From assembly GCA_937983055.1 (NCBI GenBank), contig CALJLA010000213.1, positions 1 to 14,234 of the forward strand: 14,234 nt of DNA, given 5' to 3'. Position 1 is the stretch's first letter. Each line of letters opens with the position of its first letter. Shown piece after piece: positions 1 to 6,441 of the stretch. Under the pieces are notes generated by a model that had not been told where the DNA came from, did not search any database, and saw only the letters and a list, made by a program, of their open reading frames with translations. This DNA comes from an uncultured Pseudomonadota bacterium (GTDB lineage: Bacteria > Pseudomonadota > Gammaproteobacteria > Burkholderiales > Eutrophovitaceae). A program made the position numbers and the translations under genes.

Positions 1-323
1 ACGGTCCGCGACTGCTGTGGATGTGGCCGAACGCGCGCATCTCGGTGATGGGCGGCGAGCAGGCGGCCAGCGTGCTGGCCCAGGTCAAGCGCGACGCCAT
101 CGAGAAGGCAGGCGGAAAATGGAGCGCTGAGGAAGAGGCTGCGTTCAAGGCGCCGGTCCTGGCGCAGTACGAACACCAGGGCCACCCCTATTACGCCACT
201 GCCCGGCTGTGGGACGACGGGGTGATCGACCCTGCGGAAACCCGCATGACGCTCGGGCTCGGGCTGTCGGCCGCGCTCAACGCGCCGATCGAGAAGACCC
301 GCTTCGGCGTGTTCCGGATGTAG
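1..323 (+). CDS. liuB: Methylcrotonyl-CoA carboxylase beta (carboxyltransferase) subunit, C-terminal fragment
   Basis: The frame is open from the left edge and ends with TAG at 321-323, so only about the last 107 residues are present. The edge reads GPRLLWMWPNARISVMGGEQ, the conserved block near the C-terminus of acyl-CoA carboxyltransferase beta chains, and the fragment ends in FGVFRM as these chains usually do. The subunit moves the carboxyl group from carboxybiotin to 3-methylcrotonyl-CoA in leucine breakdown. Its partner alpha chain is four genes downstream (2770-4779), with the hydratase and HMG-CoA lyase of the same pathway nearby. That context favours methylcrotonyl-CoA over propionyl- or geranyl-CoA as substrate. 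The ATG at 21 is internal, not a start. The residues that separate methylcrotonyl- from geranyl-CoA carboxylases lie outside the window, so substrate is inferred from context. Confidence 0.9.
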   Translation, partial: GPRLLWMWPNARISVMGGEQAASVLAQVKRDAIEKAGGKWSAEEEAAFKAPVLAQYEHQGHPYYATARLWDDGVIDPAETRMTLGLGLSAALNAPIEKTRFGVFRM

Positions 324-327
324 GCCG

Positions 328-1482
328 ATGCAGGAATCGATCTACGCCAGCGAAGATCACCAGGCCCTGCGCGAGCAGATCGCGCGCTTTCTCGAGCGCG
401 AGGTGGAACCGCACGGCGAAGCGTGGGAGGCGCAGGGCTTCACTCCGCGCGAGGTGCTGCGCAAGATGGGTGCGCTCGGCTGGCTGGGGATGACGTATCC
501 GCCGGAATACGGCGGCGCCGGTGCCGATGCGATGACCTCGCTGGTGTTCCAGGAAGCGCTGTCGCTGTGCACGTTTCACGGCTTCGTGGTCACCGTGCTG
601 GTGCACACCGACATGGCATCGCCGCATCTGGTCAATGCCGGCACGCCCGCTCAACTCAAGCGCTGGCTGCCTGCCGTCATTCGCGGCGAGTGCGTCACCG
701 CGGTGGCGGTGACCGAGCCGGACGCCGGTTCCGACGTGGCTGCGATCCGCACCCGCGCCCGCCGTGACGGCGGCGACTGGGTGCTGAACGGGGCCAAGCT
801 GTTCATCACCAATGGCGTGCATGCCGACCTGTATTTCGTCGCCGCGCGCACCGATCCCGAGGCGAAGGGCTCGCGCGGCCTGTCGATGTTCATCGTGGAA
901 AAGGGCACGCCCGGTTTCCGCGTGGGGCGTGCGCTGGCGAAGCAGGGCTGGCATTGCTCCGACACCGCCGAACTGGTGTTCGAAGACTGCCGCATTCCGG
1001 CGGAAAACCTGCTGGGCGAGGAGAACCGCGGATTCTATTCAGTGATGCGCAACTTTCAGACCGAACGCATCGCGGCCAGCGCAATGGCGGTCGGCCTGTG
1101 CCGCACCGCGCTGCGCCTGACGCTCGACTGGGTGAAATCGCGCAAGGCGTTCGGCGGCACGCTGTTCGACAAGCAGGCGATCCGCCAGCGCCTGGCGATG
1201 CTGGATGCCAGAACGCAGGCGGCGCGCAGCTTCCTTTATCACTGCGGCTGGCTGGCCGCGCAGGGGCGCGACTGCGTGCGCGAGGTGTCGGCGCTGAAGG
1301 CGCTGGCCGGGGAACTCGCCAATGAAGTGGTCTATACCTGCCAGCAGTTCCACGGCGGCATGGGCTACATGCGCGAATCGCCCATTGAGCGGCTCGCGCG
1401 CGACGCCCGGGTGCTGGCGATCGGCGGCGGCGCCACCGAAGTCATGCTGGAAGAGGTAGCCAAACGATTCCATCCCAACTGA
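328..1482 (+). CDS. Acyl-CoA dehydrogenase, LCAD-like, in the leucine catabolic operon
   Basis: A 384-residue flavoprotein of normal length for the family. It would oxidise an acyl-CoA to the trans-2-enoyl-CoA and pass electrons to ETF. Recognisable blocks are AVTEPDAGSDVAAI (FAD/substrate binding, about residues 126-139), the LLGEENRGFYSVM segment and the C-terminal FHGGMGYMRESPIERLARDAR. The usual catalytic Glu of the YEGT motif is missing: that position is Gly367 in IGGGATEV. A Glu stands instead in FQTERIAAS (Glu246), the base position used by long-chain and isovaleryl-CoA dehydrogenases. The overall pattern resembles LCAD more than typical bacterial isovaleryl-CoA dehydrogenase, so I do not call it liuA. 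It starts 4 bases after liuB and ends 4 bases before the hydratase gene. Substrate is unknown; a short or medium branched acyl-CoA is my inference. Confidence 0.88.
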   Translation: MQESIYASEDHQALREQIARFLEREVEPHGEAWEAQGFTPREVLRKMGALGWLGMTYPPEYGGAGADAMTSLVFQEALSLCTFHGFVVTVLVHTDMASPHLVNAGTPAQLKRWLPAVIRGECVTAVAVTEPDAGSDVAAIRTRARRDGGDWVLNGAKLFITNGVHADLYFVAARTDPEAKGSRGLSMFIVEKGTPGFRVGRALAKQGWHCSDTAELVFEDCRIPAENLLGEENRGFYSVMRNFQTERIAASAMAVGLCRTALRLTLDWVKSRKAFGGTLFDKQAIRQRLAMLDARTQAARSFLYHCGWLAAQGRDCVREVSALKALAGELANEVVYTCQQFHGGMGYMRESPIERLARDARVLAIGGGATEVMLEEVAKRFHPN

Positions 1483-1486
1483 GCCC

Positions 1487-2287
1487 ATGAGCACTTACGA
1501 GACCCTGGAAACCGAACAACAGGAAGGCATCGGCATCATCTGGCTCAACCGGCCCGTGGTGCGCAACGCCTTCAACGACGCCATGATCGGCGAACTGCAT
1601 GATGCCCTCAGCGCGATGGAAGCCGACGGCGCGGTGCGGGCGGTGGTGCTGGCCGCGCGCGGGCCGGCATTCTGCGCCGGTGCCGATCTGAACTGGATGC
1701 GCAAGATGGCCGGCTACAGCCACGAGCAGAACTACCAGGATGCGCTTGGTCTGGCGCGCATGCTGCACGCGCTGCACACGCTTGCCAAGCCGACGCTGGC
1801 GCGGGTGCACGGCCATGCCTTCGCCGGCGGCATGGGTCTGGTCGCCGCGTGCGACATTGCGGTGGCGTCGTTCAACGTCGAGTTCTGCCTGTCGGAGGTC
1901 AAGCTCGGGCTGATTCCCGCCACCATCGGCCCGTATGTGGTCGCGGCGATGGGCGAACGCGCCGCGCAGCGCTACATGCTCACCGCCGAGCGGTTTACCG
2001 CGGCCGACGCCTACCGGATCGGCCTGGTGCAGGAGATCGCGCCGCCGGAAAAGCTTGATGAGAAAGTTGACGAACTGCTCACCCAGCTGGTGCTGGGCGG
2101 ATCGGCTGCGCATGCCGCCACCAAGTCGCTGCTGCGCGCGGTGGCGCGCCAACCGTTGAGCGACGACCTGATTGCCGACACCGCCAGGCGCATCGCGACG
2201 GTGCGCGCCTCGCCGGAAGGACAGGAAGGCATCCGCTCGTTCCTGGAAAAGCGCAAGCCCGCCTGGCTGCCGGGAGATGCATCATGA
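1487..2287 (+). CDS. liuC: Methylglutaconyl-CoA hydratase-like enoyl-CoA hydratase
   Basis: A 266-residue crotonase-fold protein. The segment FCAGADLNWMRKMA (oxyanion-hole loop) is typical of the hydratase that turns 3-methylglutaconyl-CoA into HMG-CoA, the step between methylcrotonyl-CoA carboxylase and HMG-CoA lyase. Both of those enzymes are encoded in this operon. The second oxyanion-hole element is FAGGMGLVAACDIA (residues 112-125). The acid/base Glu equivalent to crotonase Glu164 is kept as Glu137 in LSEVKLGLIPATIGPYV. The position equivalent to Glu144 is Gly117, so only one of the two crotonase glutamates is present. The gene begins 4 bases after the dehydrogenase stop and overlaps the next gene by ATGA. 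The related AtuE of terpene degradation is the main alternative. Confidence 0.85.
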   Translation: MSTYETLETEQQEGIGIIWLNRPVVRNAFNDAMIGELHDALSAMEADGAVRAVVLAARGPAFCAGADLNWMRKMAGYSHEQNYQDALGLARMLHALHTLAKPTLARVHGHAFAGGMGLVAACDIAVASFNVEFCLSEVKLGLIPATIGPYVVAAMGERAAQRYMLTAERFTAADAYRIGLVQEIAPPEKLDEKVDELLTQLVLGGSAAHAATKSLLRAVARQPLSDDLIADTARRIATVRASPEGQEGIRSFLEKRKPAWLPGDAS

Positions 2288-2709
2288 GCGCGATCACTGC
2301 CACCGACCGACAGAAGGCAAAGCTCGTATTGCTGTTCAGCACGCTCGGCCTGGTCGGATTCCTGCTCAACTTGCTGGCGGGCATCGGCCTTTGGGGCTAT
2401 GCCGGCTCGCGGGCAGTCGAGCCGCCGACCTATGACCGGTTCGTGGGCGTGCTGCGCGACACCGGGCCGGCGGCGCTGCCGGAATTCGCGACGCGGCTGT
2501 TCGAGCAATGGTCGGCCTGCGAAACCACTCGCGGTGGCATGACCGAAGTGGCGATCCATGCGCTGATCACCGCGTCGATCGTCGCGATTGCGCTGTTCGT
2601 GCTTTGCCTGGTGCTGTCGGCGCAGCTTTACCAGCGGCTCACGCAGGCGCTCGGCCCGCAGCCGCCGCCGCAGCCGCCCGAGGCGATCGACGACACCTGG
2701 AAATCCTGA
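2284..2709 (+). CDS. Small two-helix membrane protein of unknown function
   Basis: A 141-residue protein I do not recognise. It has two clear hydrophobic segments, at about residues 14-40 and 89-113. Between them lies a soluble stretch of about 50 residues with conserved-looking aromatic and charged positions. The C-terminal tail is proline-rich (GPQPPPQPPEAIDDTWKS). There is no cleavable signal or lipobox; both ends are probably on the same side of the inner membrane. The ATG overlaps the hydratase stop (ATGA), and codon use matches the neighbours, so it looks like a true cistron translated with liuC. It sits between liuC and the biotin carboxylase gene. A role as transporter helper or membrane anchor would be speculation. 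Confidence 0.78.
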   Translation: MSAITATDRQKAKLVLLFSTLGLVGFLLNLLAGIGLWGYAGSRAVEPPTYDRFVGVLRDTGPAALPEFATRLFEQWSACETTRGGMTEVAIHALITASIVAIALFVLCLVLSAQLYQRLTQALGPQPPPQPPEAIDDTWKS

Positions 2710-2769
2710 TGACACCCGAACCCGCATGCCGGCGCCTTACCGCCGCGCGTGGCCGAGGCGGTTGCGCCG

Positions 2770-4779
2770 ATGTTTGAAAAAATCCTGATCGCCAACCGCG
2801 GCGAGATCGCGGTGCGCGTGGCGCGCACCGCCCGGCGCCTCGGTATTCGCACCGTCGCGGTGTACTCGGAGGCGGATGCCGGCGCCCTGCATGTCGAAGC
2901 CTGCGACGAGGCCTATCTCATCGGCCCGGCGGCGGCGCGCGACTCCTATCTGAAGGGCGACCGAATCCTGCACGCGGCCAAGCGCGCCGGCGCACAGGCG
3001 ATCCATCCCGGCTACGGGTTTCTGTCCGAGAACGCCGGGTTCGCCCGCGCCTGCGCCGAGGCCGGGCTGGTGTTCATCGGCCCGCCCGCCACGGCGATCG
3101 AGGCGATGGGCTCGAAGAGCGCGGCCAAGGCGCTGATGGAGAAAGCCGGTGTGCCGCTGGTGCCCGGCTATCACGGCGACAACCAGGACCCGGCGCATCT
3201 CGCGCGCCAGGCGGAGGCGATCGGCTATCCGGTGCTGATCAAGGCGTCCGCCGGCGGCGGTGGCAAAGGCATGCGCGTCGTGGCGGCGGCCAGGGACTTC
3301 GCGGACGCGCTGGCCGGCGCGCAGCGCGAAGCCGCTTCCAGCTTCGGCGACGACCGGGTGCTGATTGAGAAATACCTCGAGCGGCCGCGTCATATCGAGG
3401 TGCAGGTGTTCGGCGACGCGCACGGTGGCTGTGTCTACCTGTTCGAGCGCGACTGCTCGGTGCAGCGCCGCCACCAGAAGGTGCTGGAGGAAGCGCCGGC
3501 GCCGGGCATGACGCCGGACCGGCGCGCGGCGATGGGCCAGTCCGCGGTAGCGGCGGCGCGGGCGGTCGGCTACGTCGGCGCCGGCACGGTGGAATTCATC
3601 GCCGAACCGGACGGCCGCTTCTACTTCATGGAAATGAACACCCGGCTGCAGGTCGAGCATCCGGTGACCGAGATGATCACCGGCGTCGATTTGGTGGAAT
3701 GGCAGCTGCGCATCGCCACCGGCGAGACGCTGCCGGTCGAGCAGTCGCAGCTCGCGATCGACGGGCATGCGATCGAGGCGCGCATCTACGCCGAGGATCC
3801 CTCGCGCAACTTCCTGCCGGCCGCCGGGCGTATCCTGCATCTGCGCCAGCCGCAGCCCTCGCCGGTGGTGCGCGTGGACACCGGCGTACGTGAAGGCGAC
3901 GAGATCGGCGTGAACTACGATCCCATGATCGCCAAGCTGATTGCCTGGGGACCGAACCGGCCGGCCGCGCTGCGCCATCTGCGGGCCGCCCTGGCCGATT
4001 ACGAGATTGTCGGGCTGACCACGAACCTGTCGTTTCTGCTGAATCTGACGGCGCACCGCGCCTTTGCCGACGCCCATGCCGATCCGGCGCGGCTGGACAC
4101 CGGCCTGATCGAGCGTCATCGCGCCGAGCTGTTTCCGCAGGCGCAGCCGGCGGGCGTCGAGGTGCTGGCGGTGGCGGTGCTGGCGGAGCTGCTGCGCGTC
4201 GATGAGACGGCGGGACAGGCGGCGGCGCGCTCGGCCGATCCCCACTCGCCGTGGCATCAGCGCGGGGGCTGGCGGCTGAACCAGGACAATCACCACATCT
4301 TCCAATTCGTCGACGGCGGCACGCGCGTCGAGATCACCGCGCACTACCGCGCGGCCGGCTATCTGCTGGAAATCGGCGAGGCGCGGTTGCTGGTTTCCGG
4401 CGAGCGTGAGGACGATGCCCGCATCGCTGCGTCGATCGACGGCCGCCGTGTCTATGCGACGGTCGTGCGCGAGGCGGATGCGCTGACGGTGTTCCTCGCT
4501 GGCCGCAGCCACCGGCTGGAACGCGAGCGGCCGCGCCGGATCGAAGAGGAAGACCCAGGCGGTCGGCTGGTGTCGCCGCTGCCCGGCGCGGTGATCCAGG
4601 TGCTGGTCGAGGTGGGCCAGGTGGTGGGCAAGGGTCAGCCGCTGATGATCGTCGAGGCGATGAAAATGGAGCACACCATCTCGGCGCCGCATGCCGGGAA
4701 AGTGTCGCAGATATACTTCGGTCCGGGCGAGCAGGTGGCCGAGGGCGCGCAATTGCTGTCGCTGGAGGAAGCGCAATGA
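2770..4779 (+). CDS. liuD: Methylcrotonyl-CoA carboxylase alpha subunit (biotin carboxylase plus BCCP)
   Basis: A 669-residue biotin-dependent carboxylase alpha chain. From the N-terminus it has the biotin carboxylase domain opening MFEKILIANRGEIAVR, the ATP-grasp glycine loop SAGGGGKGM (residues 160-168) and the catalytic block EMNTRLQVEHP (288-298). A linker domain follows, then a C-terminal biotinyl domain with EAMKMEHTI, where Lys632 is the biotin site. It carboxylates biotin using ATP and bicarbonate for the partner beta chain encoded at the left edge. I chose ATG 2770 because the family begins with MFxKILIANRGEIA; an in-frame GTG at 2749 would add seven atypical residues. A GAGGCGG stretch upstream could be the ribosome site. 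The 3' end overlaps the HMG-CoA lyase start by ATGA. Geranyl-CoA carboxylase is the main alternative, made less likely by the context. Confidence 0.93.
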   Translation: MFEKILIANRGEIAVRVARTARRLGIRTVAVYSEADAGALHVEACDEAYLIGPAAARDSYLKGDRILHAAKRAGAQAIHPGYGFLSENAGFARACAEAGLVFIGPPATAIEAMGSKSAAKALMEKAGVPLVPGYHGDNQDPAHLARQAEAIGYPVLIKASAGGGGKGMRVVAAARDFADALAGAQREAASSFGDDRVLIEKYLERPRHIEVQVFGDAHGGCVYLFERDCSVQRRHQKVLEEAPAPGMTPDRRAAMGQSAVAAARAVGYVGAGTVEFIAEPDGRFYFMEMNTRLQVEHPVTEMITGVDLVEWQLRIATGETLPVEQSQLAIDGHAIEARIYAEDPSRNFLPAAGRILHLRQPQPSPVVRVDTGVREGDEIGVNYDPMIAKLIAWGPNRPAALRHLRAALADYEIVGLTTNLSFLLNLTAHRAFADAHADPARLDTGLIERHRAELFPQAQPAGVEVLAVAVLAELLRVDETAGQAAARSADPHSPWHQRGGWRLNQDNHHIFQFVDGGTRVEITAHYRAAGYLLEIGEARLLVSGEREDDARIAASIDGRRVYATVVREADALTVFLAGRSHRLERERPRRIEEEDPGGRLVSPLPGAVIQVLVEVGQVVGKGQPLMIVEAMKMEHTISAPHAGKVSQIYFGPGEQVAEGAQLLSLEEAQ

Positions 4780-5690
4780 AGTATCCAAAGCAGGTTCGCG
4801 TGGTCGAGGTCGGCCCGCGCGACGGACTGCAGAACGAGCCGAAGACGGTACCCGTCGACGTGAAGGTCGAGCTGATCGAGCGCCTGGCCGATGCCGGTCT
4901 GCGCGCGATCGAGGCCGGCAGCTTCGTGTCGCCGAAGTGGGTGCCGCAGATGGCGGATACCGCCGAGGTCATGGCGCGCATCCGCCGCCGGCCGGGCGTG
5001 TCGTACCCGGTGCTGGTGCCGAACCTGAAGGGCCTGGAAGGCGCGCTCGCCGCCGGGGCGCAGGAGATCGCCGGGTTCGCTGCGGCGACGGAAACCTTCT
5101 CGCGCAAGAACACCAACTGCTCGATCGCCGAATCGCTGGAACGCTTTGCCCCGGTGGCGAAGTCGGCGCTCGAGCAAGGCGTGCGGGTGCGCGGTTACAT
5201 CTCGGTGGTGCTCGGCTGCCCGTACGAAGGCGCGGTCAGGGCCGACGTCGTCGCGGACGTGTGCGCGCGGCTCTACGACATGGGCTGCTACGAAATCTCG
5301 CTCGGCGACACGATTGGCACGGGCACCCCGGCCGCCACCCAGCGCATGCTCGAGGCGGTGGCGCGGCGGGTGCCGGCCGACAAGCTGGCCGGTCACTTTC
5401 ACGATACCTACGGGCAGGCGCTGGCGAACATCCTCGCGGCGCTGGAGTTCGGCGTGTCGACTTTCGACAGTTCGGTGGCCGGCCTGGGCGGCTGTCCGTA
5501 CGCCAAAGGCGCGACCGGCAATGTCGCCACCGAGGACGTGCTGTACATGCTGGAAGGCATGGGCATCGCCACCGGCCTCGACATGCAAAGGCTGCTGGAC
5601 GCGGCCGAGTTCATCTGCGGATTTCTCGACCGGCCGACGGTGTCGCGGGCCGGCCGGGCGCTGATCGCCAAGCGCAGGATAGCCGCATGA
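4776..5690 (+). CDS. mvaB: Hydroxymethylglutaryl-CoA lyase
   Basis: A 304-residue TIM-barrel lyase (liuE in the liu nomenclature) that splits HMG-CoA into acetyl-CoA and acetoacetate, the last step of leucine breakdown. All key residues are visible with one constant offset from the human enzyme: Arg15 and Asp16 in VGPRDGLQNEP, His207 and His209 in HFHDTYGQA, and catalytic Cys240 in the signature VAGLGGCPYAKGATGNVATE. The constant offset of 26 residues indicates an intact, ungapped core. The start ATG overlaps the liuD stop, and the stop overlaps the next start, so it is translated as part of the operon. Confidence 0.96.
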   Translation: MKYPKQVRVVEVGPRDGLQNEPKTVPVDVKVELIERLADAGLRAIEAGSFVSPKWVPQMADTAEVMARIRRRPGVSYPVLVPNLKGLEGALAAGAQEIAGFAAATETFSRKNTNCSIAESLERFAPVAKSALEQGVRVRGYISVVLGCPYEGAVRADVVADVCARLYDMGCYEISLGDTIGTGTPAATQRMLEAVARRVPADKLAGHFHDTYGQALANILAALEFGVSTFDSSVAGLGGCPYAKGATGNVATEDVLYMLEGMGIATGLDMQRLLDAAEFICGFLDRPTVSRAGRALIAKRRIAA

Positions 5691-5866
5691 GCGATGCTCC
5701 GGTGCCCTCGCCGTGCGTCAATGTCTGTCAGATGAACCCTGACACCGGACTGTGCCGCGGTTGCCTGCGCACCATCGACGAAATCGCCGGCTGGCTGGAG
5801 ATGAGCTACGCGCAGAAGCGCGAGGTGCTGGCACAGCTTGAAGAACGAAGGAAGGTAACGGCATGA
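5687..5866 (+). CDS. DUF1289 small four-cysteine protein
   Basis: A 59-residue protein with the DUF1289 pattern SPCVNVCQMNPDTGLCRGC. Cys10, Cys14, Cys23 and Cys26 are spaced C-x3-C-x8-C-x2-C, followed by a short helical region with IAGWLEMSYAQKREVL. The cysteines look suited to binding a metal or an iron-sulfur cluster, but no biochemical role is established to my knowledge. It starts inside the HMG-CoA lyase stop (ATGA) and its own stop overlaps the start of the DUF2889 gene (ATGA), so it is placed for coupled translation. Such small proteins are common in proteobacteria, and the location in a catabolic operon may or may not be functional. Confidence 0.9.
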   Translation: MSDAPVPSPCVNVCQMNPDTGLCRGCLRTIDEIAGWLEMSYAQKREVLAQLEERRKVTA

Positions 5867-6438
5867 GCCAAGCGCAACTCAGCGCGCCGGCGCCGCGCAA
5901 ACCGCTGCATCGACGCACGGTGGAGTGCAACGGCTACCGGCGCGACGACGGCCTGTACGATATCGAGGGTCACCTGGTCGACGTGAAGAGCTACCCGGTG
6001 GATGATCTCGATCGCGGACCCATCGGACCCGGCGAGCCGATTCACGAAATGTGGCTGCGGCTCACCGTGGACGTCGACATGACCATCGTGCGCGCCGAGG
6101 CGAAGACCGTGTGGGCGCCGTACTCGATGTGCGGCGACATCACGCCCGACTTCGCGCGGCTGGCCGGGCTGACGATCCAGGCCGGCTTCACCCAGAAAAC
6201 GCGCGAGCTGCTGGGCGGCACGCAGGGCTGCACCCATTTGCTGGAGCTGCTCGGCCCGATCGCCACCACCGCATTCCAGACCATCTATCCGGTTCGCGCC
6301 CGGCGCGACCGCGCGGCGGGGGTCAAGCGGCGTCCGGGACTGATCGATTCCTGCCACGCCTGGGCGTCTGACAGCGAAATGGTGGCGAGGCGCTATCCGG
6401 AGCATTACACCGGCGCGCCGCGCAAGGCGGCGCGCTAG
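5863..6438 (+). CDS. DUF2889 family protein
   Basis: A 191-residue soluble protein with no signal peptide or membrane helix. It matches the DUF2889 family as I know it: an N-terminal block HRRTVECNGYRRDDGLYDIEG (residues 16-36), a middle APYSMCGDITPDF region (Cys90), and the strongly conserved block GCTHLLELLGPIATTAFQTI (122-141). Two cysteines and a histidine (Cys90, Cys123, His125) fall in conserved blocks and could be catalytic or metal-binding, but this is inference. No function is known to me. The start overlaps the DUF1289 stop and the racemase-like gene begins 3 bases after its stop, so it belongs to the operon. Confidence 0.88.
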   Translation: MSQAQLSAPAPRKPLHRRTVECNGYRRDDGLYDIEGHLVDVKSYPVDDLDRGPIGPGEPIHEMWLRLTVDVDMTIVRAEAKTVWAPYSMCGDITPDFARLAGLTIQAGFTQKTRELLGGTQGCTHLLELLGPIATTAFQTIYPVRARRDRAAGVKRRPGLIDSCHAWASDSEMVARRYPEHYTGAPRKAAR

Positions 6439-6441
6439 CCG

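Noticed and set aside
2749..2769. GTG start at 2749 for the carboxylase alpha subunit
   Set aside because: The family starts at MFEKILIANRGEIA; the seven extra residues are not typical.
2737..4788. 683-residue minus-strand open frame opposite the carboxylase alpha gene
   Set aside because: It is rich in Arg, His and Gln with no family pattern, and it mirrors an unmistakable biotin carboxylase; high GC keeps antisense frames open.
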